From contig JBHGNT010000001.1 in assembly GCA_043228905.1 (NCBI GenBank), positions 18,228,001 through 18,292,000 of the forward strand: DNA of 64,000 nt, given 5' to 3'. The stretch comes from Azolla caroliniana (Eukaryota > Polypodiophyta). A model generated the notes under the pieces. That model was not told where the DNA came from. It saw nothing but the letters and a program-made list of their open reading frames with translations, and made no database searches. Position 1 is the stretch's first letter, and each line of letters starts with the position of its first letter. The translations under genes and the position numbers were made by a program. This document shows, piece after piece, positions 22,091-34,199 of this stretch.

Positions 22091-23371
22091 ACATTCTCGC
22101 TAAAGCTAGTACAACCATCGAATCCTTCCCGTCTAGGACCCCGGTGGTCCCGCTTCATTTTCACGAACATGCGAGGATTTCCTCAACACCACCCTCCGAG
22201 AACCTCTACGCACAACCTTCGTGGTGGTGGACCTCACAGGGAAACCAATAGAGGACATTATCAGCCGGGTCCTACGGCTCGACAACGTCGAGAGCATGTC
22301 CATGACTGCTCTCCGACGGGCCTTACCTACAGAAGAAGAGACGTGCTTTCGCCAGTCCATCCAATGTACCACCTGCCTCAAACCCGACCACTCTTCCCTG
22401 GATTGCACACTCCGCTCCCACTGCCCGATATGTCATTCTCGCATGCACACATTGGATCTCTACGAATACAACTTGCTGAATAGAAATCTGACACCTGTAT
22501 GATCGCCTGAGATACCGCGACGAGGACCGACCTTGTTATAACGATCGGGGCCAATCCATAGATGACCACGATTGGGATGATGACCACCGTTGAAACGATG
22601 AATATAGGCACGACAACGACTATCGATGCGGCGAAGATTACCGCCGGGGAAATGATTCTCATCAAAACGACAACGTAAGTCAGGTTGGCCGGTATAGAAC
22701 AAGGTGACTCAGGCACTCACTACTTTAATTGCCAAGAACCGGGCCATCACGCACCGCAATGCCCATATAAGCAAACCGGCAAACTCCCAACGCTCAACAT
22801 AATCATAGCGGAGGTCCTAGAGGTAACAACTAGCAGTAAGACCAAGACGGTCACATGGGAAGAGAAAGACGATATACTCAATGCGGAGAAAGCCTAATGT
22901 AGAATGCATGTGGCAGGAGAGCACATCCGAGGTAGCCACGAAGGAAGCAGCAACGGAGGTGGACCCAATCTAGCAGGTCCTCGCGAACTGCCCAATTACA
23001 CTCACAATGACTAAGCTGCTCAACATGATTCCCCGCTTTCTTCACGCTCTGGAAACACGGATGCACCACACACCCCAAGTAATGGTCTCCGCAAATTTTT
23101 CCGAATCCACGGCAAGCCCGACTATCTTGAACCACTAGAACTTGGCCATCAAAGTGCTCATACAAGGGACAAAAATCTCGGGATGCATTGTCGATGTCAT
23201 AAGTACAACTACATGTAGCCGCTTGGGCATCACAACTTGGGAAGTGTGCCCTTTTTGGCTACGAATGGCGGACACCAGATCTGTCCGACCCCTAGGGATG
23301 TTGCGGAAACTATCGATCATAATAAGGGGTCATATGTTTGACATCACAGGCTCTCTTGAAAAGACTGCCAT
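22091..23371 (+). pseudogene. gag: Tat-like gypsy gag C-terminus and protease
   Basis: The frame reads LREPLRTTFVVVDLTG and then adjacent zinc knuckles (CTTCLKPDHSSLDC, CPICHSRMHTLDL), aligning with gag copy 3 at 45,000-45,290. A third knuckle-like CQEPGHHAPQCP lies near 22,730. Protease-like sequence IKVLIQGTKISGCIVDVIST follows at about 23,145, with DVIS where D-S/T-G is expected. The frame is interrupted at 23,372 by a solo LTR and resumes at 23,841. Confidence 0.7.
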
Positions 23372-23835
23372 TGTTATGGGCATGACCATATAATATCCCG
23401 TGGTGAGAATTTACCATAGTATTCTATACACGTGGATAAGTATGAGGGTTAAACAAGAGTGTAAAGAAGGGGTGGATTACTTTTAATCCTTTGGATTGAG
23501 ACAACCCATTAGGCCAAGTGTGAACTTGCCTAGGGGCCTTTGGTATCGCTATAAATAAGAGGTCTCGCTACCCTCATTTCATCATCTTTTGACTACGTCG
23601 AGACTCTGTTTCGTGGTGGTTCAACTGTTGTAGTGAGCGCGCTAGCACCAGGTGCGACTTGATGCCACGATGGTGGTATGGGACGCTGATTGAGGCTCGA
23701 GTCCATCTTGATCCCTTCGCTTGGGGGTGGTCGGGTGGATCGGCATCCTTCTTTCTCTCTCTCCTTTCTATCTATCTATCTATCTATCATTCTTTTATCC
23801 TTATAATATGCTTACATTAGGGCAAATCTCTAATA
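23372..23835 (+). mobile_element. solo LTR of the chromovirus family, with near-perfect TSD
   Basis: It starts TGTTATGGGCATGACC and ends TCTCTAATAT, with no internal element. The flanks are GCCAT (23,367-23,371) and TCCAT (23,836-23,840), a 5 bp duplication with one mismatch. It is homologous to LTRs at 25,627-26,077, 35,663-35,903 and 48,067-48,483. TATAAATAAGAGG-like and TCTATCTATC stretches are shared. It arose by LTR-LTR recombination inside the gypsy pol. Confidence 0.8.
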
Positions 23836-23840
23836 TCCAT

Positions 23841-25626
23841 GATTGAATTAGTACACAAATACGGAGACGTATTCACATGGTTGCATGAGAGCGTGAAGGG
23901 TTTGGATCCTAAATTTTATCAACATCAGATCAACCTCACAACAGATGCCAACCAGTCCAACAACGACGTTACCACATGAACCCAAATTATGCGGCTCGCA
24001 TTAAGGAAGAAATTGAAAAACTATTAAAATTTGGGTTGATCCGACCAGTGAAGCAGGAAACATGGTTGAGCCCTAGAGTAGTGGTTCCAAAGAAGAATGG
24101 GTAATCTATGTGTGCGTTGACTACCGAAAATTAAATGCGGTCACCATTACAGACGCCTTCCCCCTCCCCTTCATTGATAGTGTTCGCGACGCAGTTGCGG
24201 GGCACGACATGTACAACTTCTTAGACGGGTTCAATGGCTACAACCAAGTCCGTATGCACCCAGATGACTAGGAGGAAACCGTGTTCATAATGGAGTGGGG
24301 CATATTCGTCACAATAGTCATGATGTTTGGTTTAAAAACCGCACCTACCACCTTCCAACGTATCATATCTGAAATCTTTGGTGAGTATATCCCAGTTTTT
24401 ATGCAGGTTGTTTTGGATGATTTCACAGTTTACGACATTTAAGACATCTACGCCTCTACCTAGAGTGTTTTCCTGCCTCACGTCCTTGTCTTAATCTAGC
24501 CAAGTGCGCATTCGACGTAACTAGCAAAGCTCTCCTCAGTCACATCGTGAGGTGAGAGGGTATAGCAGTGGATCTTGGGAAAATCAAAGCTATCGTCACA
24601 ACCCCAACTCCTAAAAATGCCAAGGCATTAAGTCGGTTCAGATCAGATGGCAAAGCCCGAGGCTACGCCATCTGGCAAACTTCGCCACTCCACTACACGC
24701 CGTAGTTCACCGAACCCTGTTTAGTTGGACGGAAACAGAAGATAAGGCTTATATGGCACTAAAGATTATGCTCACACAAGCCCCGGTGTTACAAGCAACT
24801 GACTAGACGCGACCCTTCCATGTTTTCGTGGATGCCTCGGACATCACAATCAGAAGTGCACTCATGTAGCTAACTAAGCCGAACTAGTATCGATCCATAT
24901 ACTACTCTAGAAGGAAGCTCTCAACCGCCGAGCACAATTATTCCACGACAAAACAAGAGGCTGACATTAATAAATTCTGACATTACCTATTGGGAAAGAA
25001 GTTCATCTTTCACGTTGATCACGCAGCACTCCTCTATCGGGTATCAAAACAATCACTCACTGGGAAACTGGCGCGTAGGATTCTGTTGCTACAAGAATTC
25101 GATTTCGACATCCAGCACCGCCCCGGAACACAACACGTCGTGGCCGATTACCTAAGCCTCACTAAAAATGGGTACACGGCATCCGAGGGAGATGATGATT
25201 TCCCAGACGGGGGAATCCTGCACATAACCATGGATGCAAACAAACGAAAGAAGAGGTTGCGGTAAGGAGCCGGAACTTTTGTTTAGACGGTGAGACGTTG
25301 TATTACAAAAGCAACGATGGCATTTGGAGACGATGTGTTCGTAGCAACGAGAAAAACACGGTGATGCGTGAAGCACATTACGGAATAGCAGGTGGCCATT
25401 ACGCAGGAGAGGTTACCATGCGGAAAATATGGCAAGCTATCCTTTGGGGGCCACCAGTACTACCGTGAATGCGACCTATGGCAGCGATTGGGTCAACCTA
25501 CAGAGCGCGCCTGGATCCCTCATCACCCGTGCTTCCCTTAAATCCTTTCCATAAATGGGGCCTCGACTTCGTAGGCCCATTCACCCCGGCGGCGGCATGC
25601 ACAGGGCATCAAGACATCCTAGTTAT
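23841..25626 (+). pseudogene. pol: Tat-like gypsy RT, RNase H and integrase N-terminus
   Basis: RT pieces include VDYRKLNAVTITDAFPLP, YNFLDGFNGYNQVRM, MMFGLKTAPTTFQR and MQVVLDDFTVY (the LDDF form of the YxDD box, about 24,412). RNase H at 24,990-25,265 has FHVDHAALLY and HRPGTQHVVADYLS. The integrase finger follows (HYGIAGGHYAGE) and ends at HKWGLDFVGPFTPAA, just after the first catalytic Asp. At least ten stops or frameshifts are visible. A chromovirus LTR cuts the frame at 25,627. Confidence 0.8.
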
Positions 25627-26077
25627 TAGAGACATGAACTAATGTAAGCATAAAATAAGGATAAAGGATAGATCTAGATAGAAAGGAGAGAGACAAAAAA
25701 GGGTGCCCATCCACCCGACCACCCCCAAGTGAAGGGATCGAGACGGACTCGAGCCTCAATCGCCGTCCCATACCATCTTTGTGGCGTCGAGTCGTACCTG
25801 GTGTTGGCACAGTCGCTACAAGAGTTGACCCACCACAAGACAGAGTCTCGACATAGTCAACAAGATGATGAAATGACTGTAGCTAGGCCTCTTATTTATT
25901 GCGATACCCAAGGCCCCAAGCAAGTTCACACTTATTCTAATGGGTTGTCTCAATCCCGAGGATTAAAAGTAATCATCCCCTTCTTTACACTCTCGTTTAA
26001 CCCTCACACTTATCCACATGGCTAGATAACTACAGTAAATTCTCACCACGGGATATTATATGGTCATGCCCGTAACA
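25627..26077 (-). mobile_element. chromovirus 3' LTR (minus strand)
   Basis: On the minus strand it begins TGTTACGGGCATGACC right after a purine tract (GAAGAGGGGGGGAGTA, 26,078-26,093). It ends CATGTCTCTAATA at 25,627, where it interrupts the Tat-like integrase frame. About 450 bp. Confidence 0.8.
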
Positions 26078-26093
26078 TACTCCCCCCCCTCTT

Positions 26094-27730
26094 CAAAAAA
26101 TTTCACTCTTGCAATGGAAAGTTAGGGAAGTTAGTTCTAAGAGAATTTTTGCGTTCCCATGAGGCCTGTTTTATTGATTTATCCATCAATTTTTTTTTCA
26201 AATCTCGGATTTCTTTAGTACGGAATGTTTTTGTTTTAACATCGAGAATTATTTCTGGTACATGTGGTTTAGAAGATAATTCTTCAGAAGTAACCAGAGT
26301 TTCAGTTGTAACTGTATTGTCGCCAGAACCTAGAAGTTCTTTTAGACAACCCACATGAAAAACTAGATGAATGTAAACACCATCGGGAAGAATGAGACGG
26401 TAGGCTGATGACCCAATGCTTTTGAGGATTGTAAAAGGTCCAAAAAATTGTAAGGCTAACCAACCTTAGACAATGTCTTAGAATTGTGAGGTACACGTAA
26501 AAATACCTTCTGTCAAGGGTGGAATACACGAGGTTGCCTATGATGATCGACATAAAAACACGCTATAACTCGTCAATGAATTGGTAAGCCAATTCAGGAG
26601 TTGTTACCGTGGTTTTAGTAGCAATAAATTTGGCCATTTTAGTTACTCTATCAACCACAACCTAGATAGCATGATGGCCTTTCTGGGTGCGAGGAAGGCT
26701 AACAATAAAATCCATGGATATACTTTCCCACTCATTATTGGGAATTTCCAAGGGGTGTAAAATTCTTGCAGCTTTAAGTTGCTCGGCTTTGTTTACCTAA
26801 CATTGGTGACATTTAGTCACATAATTATGTATGTCAGGACGCATCTTAGTCCAATAAAATTGAGTGGAGATGTGAACGAGTATACGATGTATTCCAAGGT
26901 GCCCTACTAAGGGTGCATCATGGCATTCAAAAAATATTCTCTTTTTGACCTCAAGCAAATCTGGAACACAAGCCTTCCCATTATGGTAGAGCAGACCGTT
27001 AGCAATGTGGAAGTATTCCTTCAAGGATGTGGTGGTGTCTATTCTAGACTCAACTCTTGCCTAGTATTTTGCAAAATAACTGTCATCAGGACAGTTTCCT
27101 CAAAGGTGATCATAAAGATCTGATGTTATTTCAGAGAAGCTAAGCATGTTAAGTTCACGGATGCGACTTAGTGCATCAGCGGCAGTGTTCATGGAACCTT
27201 TATGATATCGTATGGAAAAATCAAAGTCCTGGATGAGATCAGCCCATCGTGCCTTACGACCTTCTAGGTCTTGTTGGTCACAAAAAAATTTCAAGGACTT
27301 GTGGTCCGTAGTTACCACAAAGCGATTTCCATAAAGATAATGGCGCAATGTTTTGAGCGCATGTATAACTACAAATAATTCCTTTTCTTGAACAGTATAC
27401 CGACATTGAGCATAATCAAGTTTCTTACTCTCGAATGCTATTGGTTTACCATCTTGATGTAAGACAACACCTATAGCATAATCGCTTGCATCGGTTTCAA
27501 CCTCAAAAGGTTTTGAAGGATTGGGTAAACGAAGTGAAGGAGCCTTGCACACCAATTCCTTGAGTTCCTTAAAGGAGAGGTCTAGTGTAGCATTCCAAAC
27601 AATAGGTTTTGTAGACTTACGCGTTTGACCTTTTAGAAGATCAGTAAACAATGTCGTCAATTGGGAGTAATTATGTGCCATGTAATACGCGGAATAATCT
27701 CCGGCAACAACCAAAGGGTAAATCACTTGA
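26094..27730 (-). pseudogene. pol: chromovirus pol 3' part: RNase H, integrase, chromodomain
   Basis: The RT end/RNase H (27,700-27,170) is well preserved: FEVETDASDYAIGVVL, VTTDHKSLKFF, RYHKGSMNTAADALS. The integrase finger at 27,024-26,800 has HDAPLVGHLGIHR and CHQC. The core has MDFIVSLPRTQKGHHA and VVVDRVTKMAKF (26,740-26,640). The C-terminal chromodomain at 26,290-26,150 reads VPEIILDVKTKTFRTKEI and ASWERKN; its core WKN-type segment is altered. Stops and frameshifts lie in the integrase C-terminus. The upstream RT continues beyond the LTR at 27,731. Confidence 0.85.
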
Positions 27731-27956
27731 TACAATCGAACAGAGAAGAAATGGGAATGGAGGTAGGTGCACGAACAAACAAAAGAGAATACACAAGATA
27801 TTAACGTGGAAAACCCTGAGAGGGAAAAACCACGGGAGTCCACAGACTCCAAACTATCACTATGTAAAGTAATACAATAGGGATCACAGAGGCAACGACC
27901 TCTTGCTCACAATCTTCGCATCGCGGTGGTTACAACAGAGACACAATCTTTGTATG

Positions 27957-27959
<3 letters not shown>

Positions 27960-27991
<32 letters not shown>
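27960..27991. repeat. (TC)16 microsatellite in LTR X
   Basis: Uninterrupted CT dinucleotides. The homologous LTR X at 46,433-46,454 has (GA)n at the same place. Confidence 0.95.
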
Positions 27992-27994
<3 letters not shown>

Positions 27995-28141
27995 GCATTG
28001 TACAGAGGTTACACCAACCACACTCATTACGTTTGCCCTAGGTCATATTTATACTAATATGACTTTCGGGCTATTTACAAATATAGCCCTAGTGGGCTAT
28101 CTGGAACATATTTAAATATATGTCCCTTCCATCCGATGAGA

Positions 28142-28298
28142 GGTTCTCACCGGGTCTTCCGTTGCCGGGTACGCCACATCCGGTTCTCACCGGGTCTTCC
28201 GTTGCCGGGTATGCCACATCCGGTTCTCACCGGGTCTTCTGTTGCCGGGTATGCCACATCTGGTTCTCACTGTCTTCCATTGCCAGGTACTCCACATC
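28142..28298. repeat. 40 bp minisatellite, about four units, in LTR X U3
   Basis: The unit starts GGTTCTCACCGGGTCTTCCG and ends GCCACATCC. Copies begin at 28,142, 28,182 and 28,222, with a shortened divergent copy at about 28,262. Adjacent copies differ by one to three bases. Confidence 0.9.
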
Positions 28299-28347
28299 CG
28301 GATTCGGTTCTTCTCACTTCCCATCTGGAGGGACCTATTTCCTAACA

Positions 28348-29420
28348 TTACGAAGGGATTTTCGCAAAAACCCGACAAAACCAAGGAATGATCAAACTTC
28401 TCGAATATTTCGAAGAGTGGGCCAAAGCTTCATTTTCTTGATGCGAGAAGGATCAATTTCAACTCCTCGTTCGGTTATGAGATGTCCAAGATAAGTAATT
28501 GATTTCTTGAAGAACTCACATTTTGAGATCTTCGCATAAAACTATTTGTCACGCAATGATTGTAAAACAAAGCGGACATGTTTAGCATGTTCTTGTAATG
28601 TACAACTATTTAAACTAAAATATTATCCAAGAAAATAACAAAAAAAATTCCAAGTTGTTCTCAGAAAATGTCATTCATTTCTTGTTGAAATGTAGTCGGA
28701 GCATTGATCAAACCAAAAATTCATAATGGCCATAACGCGTACGAAATGCCGTTTTAGGAACATCGTCCTCACTTATACGTATTTGATGGTAGCCAATACG
28801 GAGTTCAAGTTTCGTAAAATAACGAGCTCCTTGAAGACGGTGAATTAGATTGTTAGCCCAGGGCAATGGATACGAATTCTTGATCATCACTTTATTCAAG
28901 TGTCGGTAATTAATACACATACGCCATGTGCCCTCTTTCTTTTTAACCAAGAGCACTGGTGCACACCATGGAGATTTACTATAACGTATATAACCCATTC
29001 GTAAATAGTCCTTGAGTTGCTTAGATACTTCATCCTCTTCGGATCGACTTAAGCGATAAGGAGGTATACTTATTGGTGCAACACCAAGTACAATATCTAT
29101 ATGATGATCTATATTACGTTTAGGAGGTAACCCATCTGGTAGTTCACTCGGAAGAACATCACGAAAAAATAGAGTAGAACAAGACAACTCAGATATTGAT
29201 GGAGAGGAAACAATCGAGAGGGATTGTTTTTTTACACATTGAATAAAATGAGCACAATCGTTCAGTACAAAGGAAATGGAATGATGAACCCAATCAATAA
29301 ATAAAGAAGAGTTTTATTATAAAACCAGGGATAACCCAGTATTACATCAGTGGTACAAAGATTCATTACATGGAAGTCTACTTCCTCTATAAACACGTTT
29401 ACGTTCACAAGTGGAAGGAT
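28348..29420 (-). pseudogene. pol: chromovirus RT and protease C-terminus
   Basis: The minus strand reads VDFHVMNLCTTDVILGYPW (end of protease/linker, about 29,390-29,330). RT follows with [49 protein letters not shown] and [15 protein letters not shown] to about 28,708. ISKCEFFKKSITYLGHLI then lies near 28,510. The expected YxDD region (about 28,600) is lost in frameshifts. The 5' end is replaced at about 29,400 by AT-rich sequence. Confidence 0.8.
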
Positions 29421-30057
29421 AAGGAATATTCCGTTTGATTTTGGGGATTTTTTTGCCATTTCACAAAACATCTTGATACTAGTATCACATGTTCTCCAAA
29501 ACTTGATGACAAAGTTGAAAAATTTCACCATTTGGTAAAATTGAAAAATGCCAAATTTGGGTAAAATATGAAAAGTAACTTTGTGGATTTTTAAAGAAAA
29601 ATGACAACTAATACGTTTTTAGATCTTAAAGAAATCAAAGTAGAATATTTCAAAACAATGAACATTTTTATTCCATTCGATAAAATGTTGTCTAAATTTG
29701 TTACATATAGTTGCACAACAAATACATTTGGGAGTTATTTGCATGACTATCATCATTCTTTTCATGAGAATCACTACTATAGATAATATACAATTGTGAC
29801 TCTTCCTCCTCATCTTCCAATGTACCAATCAAATAATTGTCTTCACCAAATGGTATCTCCAAATTTTGTGCAATAAATCTTCTTCGCCTTCAATCTAAGA
29901 TATCTTCTAGACTTGCTAATATCTCTTTTATTATACATATCGTTGTTGTCCTTATACATCCAACTTTTGTTTGTGTAAAGTCATACATAATGATATCCAC
30001 CTCATTAATTTCAATGATAGATGTATTACAAACATTTTAGTACGATTCAAGTTCATG
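29421..30057. other. AT-rich sequence, nothing recognised
   Basis: There are no domains, no LTR signatures and no splice-consistent exons. It lies between the truncated chromovirus and the foldback element. Confidence 0.5.
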
Positions 30058-30532
30058 TTTAAAAAACCTCTTTTATTTGAAAAACAACAAGATTTTAAAC
30101 ATTAAGTCAATATGTTGTATCGAGTTGATGTAAAAAATAGAGTTTTCATCATAATTCCATACAATGTATTGAATTCTTGCTCAAAGTTTTTTTTACTGGA
30201 TTTAAATAATAATAATAATAATAAATTGTGCTTGAGTTCATCTAGAAAACCATAATTTTCATCACAATTAATGTATTGAGTTCATGCTTAAAGTAATTTT
30301 TTCTAATTGTTTTCAATTTTGTTTCAATTTTTTATAATTTTTTATTGATTTTGTTTTATTTTTTAAACATCTATTTGATACATTGTATCGACTTGTGATA
30401 AAAGCTCTGGTTTTTTCATCACTTATTAAAGCTCAATTTTCTTTTAGAAAAGAAAACAAAATACCAAAATAAAATAGAAAAAAATGTAATTATTTTTAAA
30501 AAAAATTCCAAAATTAAACTTTTCATGTCATG

Positions 30533-30602
30533 ATATGGTAGGACTCGAACCCATGACCTTATGCTACATAGGTTGAGCTCTTGACCATTAGACCATACAT
30601 TG
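30533..30602 (-). repeat. tRNA-like segment 1 in foldback element
   Basis: The minus strand reads ATGGTCTAATGGTCAAGAGC and then GGTTCGAGTCC, close to the internal A and B boxes of RNA polymerase III promoters. The anticodon arm and acceptor stem do not fold cleanly by eye, so I call it tRNA-derived, not a functional tRNA. Confidence 0.55.
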
Positions 30603-30770
30603 TAATACATAAAACATTATTTTTATCACTTATTAAAGCTTAATATTTTTTTAGAAAAAAACAAAACACCAAAATAAAATAGGAAAAAATGTAATTATTT
30701 TTTAACAAAAATCCGAAATGAACTCGCCGTATCAAGTTCATGTAAAAAAGTTAGTTAAGTTCATGTCATG

Positions 30771-30839
30771 ATATGGTAGGACTCAAACCCATGACTTTAT
30801 GCTACACAAGTCGACCTCTTGACCATTAGACCATACATT
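30771..30839 (-). repeat. tRNA-like segment 2 in foldback element
   Basis: Same segment as at 30,533. The B box is GGTTTGAGTCC, with one substitution. Confidence 0.5.
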
Positions 30840-31027
30840 GTAATACATAAAATATTATTTTCATCACTTATGAAAGCTCAATCTTTTTTTAGAAAAAAAA
30901 CAAAACACCAAAATAAAATAGGAAAAAATGTAATTATTTAAAAAAAAAATCCGAAATAAAATTTTAAACATGAACTCGATACGCCATATCGAGTTCATGT
31001 AAAAAAGTTAGCTTAGTTCATGTCATG

Positions 31028-31096
31028 ATATGGTAGGACTCAAACCCATGACCTTATGCTACATGGGTCAAGCTCTTGACCATTAGACCATACATT
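31028..31096 (-). repeat. tRNA-like segment 3 in foldback element
   Basis: Same segment, B box GGTTTGAGTCC. It is preceded at 30,965-31,000 by the palindrome CATGAACTCGATACG / CATATCGAGTTCATG. Confidence 0.5.
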
Positions 31097-31189
31097 GTAA
31101 TACACAATATATTATTTTCATCCCTTATTAAAGCTTAATGTTTTTTAAAAAATGTAATTATTTTAAAAAAAAATCCGAAATAAAACTTT

Positions 31190-31365
31190 AAACATGAACT
31201 CGATACGCAAGTTAGCTTTTCAACATGAACTCGATATGGCGTATCGAGTTCATGTTGAAAAGGCTTATCGAGTTCATGTAAAAAAGTTAGCTTTTCAACA
31301 TGAACTCGATACGCCGAATCGAGTTCATGTTGAAAAGGCGTATCGAGTTCATGTAAAAGAGTTAG
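31190..31365. repeat. cluster of CGATACG/CGTATCG palindromes
   Basis: Alternating CATGAACTCGATA and TATCGAGTTCATG motifs occur at least five times within 175 bp, able to form several nested hairpins. The same core in a variant form (AACTCGATACGG / TATCGAGTTCCTG) appears at 63,110-63,400. Confidence 0.8.
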
Positions 31366-31381
31366 ATTAACTCATGTCATG

Positions 31382-31450
31382 ATATGGTAGGAATCGAACC
31401 CATGACCTTATGCTACATGGGTCGAGCTCTTGACCATTAGACCGTACATT
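31382..31450 (-). repeat. tRNA-like segment 4 in foldback element
   Basis: Same segment, B box GGTTCGATTCC. It follows a cluster of alternating direct and inverted TATCGAGTTCATGT motifs at 31,190-31,360. Confidence 0.5.
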
Positions 31451-32113
31451 ATAATATATAAAATGTTATTTTCATTTTTACTATATCGAGTGTTCTTTGT
31501 ATATTCTTGTCACACAATATATCGTTGTCATCATCATTCCCTCTTAGTCCCTCTCTCTCTCTCTCACTCTCTCTCTCTTCTTTTCTCAAGTGTTCTACAC
31601 CTTAAATTCTTCTTAGTACTAATATTTCTCTCTTAGTACTAATTTCGTCTCTGTCTTAGAATTTTGTTTTTGAGCTTTAATAAGGGATGAAAAAACCAGA
31701 GTTTTTATCACAAGTTGATACAATGTATCAAGTTCATGTTTAAAATTATTATTTTTTCCATAAAAAATAAAAATAAATAAAAGAAATTGAAAAAAACAAA
31801 ATAAAATTGAAAAAAAATAAAAAAAATTGAAACAAATTGAAAATGTTTTTTTAAAAATTAGAAAAAATTACTTTAAACATGAACTCGATACATTGTATTG
31901 AATTGTGATGAAAAATATGGTTTTTCTATGAACTCAAGCTTTATTTTTATTTTTATTTATTTTTTAAATCCGGTAAAAAAACTTTGAACATGAATTCAAT
32001 ATATTGTATAGAGTTATGATGAAAACTCTAATTTTTACGTCAATTCAATACAACATATCGTGTTCATGTTTAAAACTCTTGTTGTTTTTCAAATAAAAGA
32101 GGTTTTTTAAAGA

Positions 32114-32781
32114 TGTATGTTGCACAACAAGATACCTTATGGTAAATATGTGCTTCATTTATTAGAAGAAAACCATTAATAATTGTGTTGATGGTAATTG
32201 AACTTTGCAAATGCCATTTACTTCACAAATTTTGAAGGGGAATTCTTATAAGGAAGGAGATTATAACATTGTAGATACCTTGATAACAATTTGTTATGTT
32301 CAAATTGATATATTAATGTTCACATCTAAAGTTTGACAATTTATGAATATCATCTACATTTTAGGAGTTGTGGATTTATCAAAATTGTTTATGAATATTG
32401 GCTACATTTCTTGAGTTGTGAATTTATGGATGTTAATGAGCACTAATTTATAGATGATGACATTAAGGATTGCAATATTACCTTTTATACTTAAAACATT
32501 TTCAAGTCTAACAATAGATGTAACCTTAATCTTCTCAAGATGGTGAAACCATTAATCTTAACTTGTGCCTTGAGTTGACCATAATTGTGATTTTCTTTAA
32601 GTTAACTACATTTCATATCTGCAAACCATCAAAATTTAAACATTTATCCCTAAACTATTCAATTTTTTAAATTATCATTTTGAAATTTGTTAAATCGCAA
32701 AAACTTAGCAAAATTTACATGCTATTTTAAACATGTGATACTAGTGTATCAAGTTTTTGGAAATTGTCTAAAATTGCAAGA
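32114..32781. other. AT-rich sequence, nothing recognised
   Basis: No coding or repeat signature beyond general AT-richness. It separates the foldback element from chromovirus D. Confidence 0.5.
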
Positions 32782-34160
32782 TTATAAAAGGAATCTATAA
32801 GTGGAATGCACAATCCTTCCACTTGTGAATGCAAAGGTGTTTATATAAGTATCAATAGAAATTCGTAATGAATGAATCGCCCCATTCATGTATTGTACTC
32901 TTCCATCAGCCAAGTGCACCGTATAGGTGTGATCATTTATGGTGGGTTGGATTCCCCATATCTGAACCAAACAATCATTCACAAAGTTGTGTGAGCTTCC
33001 CGAATCAAATAAAAATTGTACGGGAGATCCATTGATATACCCGTTTGCACGTAGTAAATCATTGGGACCCAATACATAGTGAGGAAAAGAACATTCACAA
33101 TTACTTAAATGATGTGTATAGACCTGAAGGACATTACGAATCTGACCTTTATGGTCTGTAGCTTTAGCTTTGCTCTCGTGCTCTTTCCATTGGAGTTTTC
33201 GTTATTGCTCTCTTGTATGACCCTTCTTTTTGCAGAATACGCAAAAAGGATGTTGTCGCTTACAATCACGATCCATGAATTTCTTGGGTGTCTTGCGTTT
33301 CCTAGCGAATTGCGACTGCTTAGTCCCGGACGCTTCGTTGGGTTTGTCGTGGTCCTTCGAAGTGCGTTGATAGCGAAGAACTAATTCAACAGCCTCTTCG
33401 AAGGATTTTGGATCCTTATTGTGCACTATCCAGTGATAGTCCGAATTGGGGATGCCATTGACAAAACAAGCTATTAACCAATTGTCCCCTTCCAGACCCG
33501 ATTTTTGGATTTGGATTCTAGCATGGTGGACATAGTCTTCTAGTGAACAAAATTTCCTACTAGAGAGGTTCATTAAAGCTTGAGTTGCCTCGGTTTGAGA
33601 GGGAGGTTGTAGAAATTGGCCCTTAGAAACTGTGACAAAATCTGTCTAGGTATCGGGCAATTTCCCCAAAGTTCAGAGCCCACGCCACCAGGCGTACCCC
33701 CTACTTCTCGGCCGACATATGCAATCTTCATACTATTTGGCGTGGGATAGAGTTCAAAATGAGACTCCCATCGGCCTAGCTACGTGCAGATTGCTTCTTC
33801 GGTTCTTTCCTTTTTTCCTCCCGTAAACGGCTTAACGCAAATGATGGTTCACACTGTCGCTCATCAGGTCTATTAGTCTCACATTGTAAACTAATGACAC
33901 GTGCCTCAAGAGCAGTTTGAGATTGCCGAAGTTTGGTCATCCATTGAGTGGTGAAACTAAGGTATTGGGTTATTTATGGAAAGTACATCTCAATGGACAT
34001 TTGTCCAGGAGGATTTCCTTGAGTTCCTTCCACTTGAGCGGATGACATCGGGTCGTTATTTTGACCCATTGAATGGGTATTTCTTGCAAAGAAATAGGAT
34101 AAGGTCAGACAAATAGTCATGACATCATGTCGTGATGCAAACATATCATGGGCCAACATT
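32782..34160 (-). pseudogene. gag: chromovirus D gag and protease
   Basis: Gag on the minus strand (34,160-33,200) contains helical-domain pieces (NLSSRKFCSLEDYVHHARIQ, DNWLIACFVNGIPN) and a zinc knuckle CVFCKKKGHTREQ, whose last Cys is replaced by a stop. Protease at 33,072-32,782 reads VQFLFDSGSSHNFVND with DSG intact, then GIQPTINDHTYTVHLADG. Frameshifts separate the blocks and the element is cut at about 32,780 before RT. The leader and a truncated LTR lie to the right (34,200-35,903). Confidence 0.8.
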
Positions 34161-34199
34161 AATCGATATCATGATCTCATGTTAATAACCCTCTAGACG

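Larger units (their letters stand above)
27731..28347 (-). mobile_element. LTR X, inserted in chromovirus RT
   Basis: On the minus strand it begins TGTTAGGAAATAGGTCCC at 28,347. It contains a minisatellite in U3, TATATTTAAATATG and AGTATAAATATGACC promoter-like sites, a (GA)n run, and the block GGTCGTTGCCTCTGTG. The same order occurs at 46,148-46,700. The RT frames on both sides (LRNIREV..SFLGFVGFLRK and NYSQLTTLFTDLLK) belong together, showing insertion. The 3' boundary near 27,731 is approximate. Confidence 0.7.
30058..32113. mobile_element. 2.06 kb foldback element with about 400 bp inverted termini
   Basis: The left terminus TTTAAAAAACCTCTTTTATTT (one base of the motif trimmed here) matches the reverse complement of AAATAAAAGAGGTTTTTTAAA at 32,090-32,110. 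Homology continues inward through a GAAAAACAACAAGA stretch, ATTGTATCGAGTT repeats and GCTCTGGTTTTTTCATCA to about 30,435 and 31,670. Between the arms lie about four tandem 210-350 bp units with tRNA-like segments and short palindromes. No transposase ORF is present, so it is non-autonomous. I did not find a target duplication. Confidence 0.75.

Noticed and set aside
28142-28298. CRISPR-like array
   Set aside because: The units are contiguous tandem repeats without unique spacers, in a eukaryotic LTR.
28120-28494. Repetitive plus-strand frame with LPLPGTPHPV-like units
   Set aside because: Translation of the 40 bp minisatellite in LTR X; no other coding evidence.
30533-31450. Four functional tRNA genes
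   Set aside because: A/B-box-like sequences are present, but the acceptor and anticodon stems do not pair well by eye and the segments are tandem parts of a foldback element.
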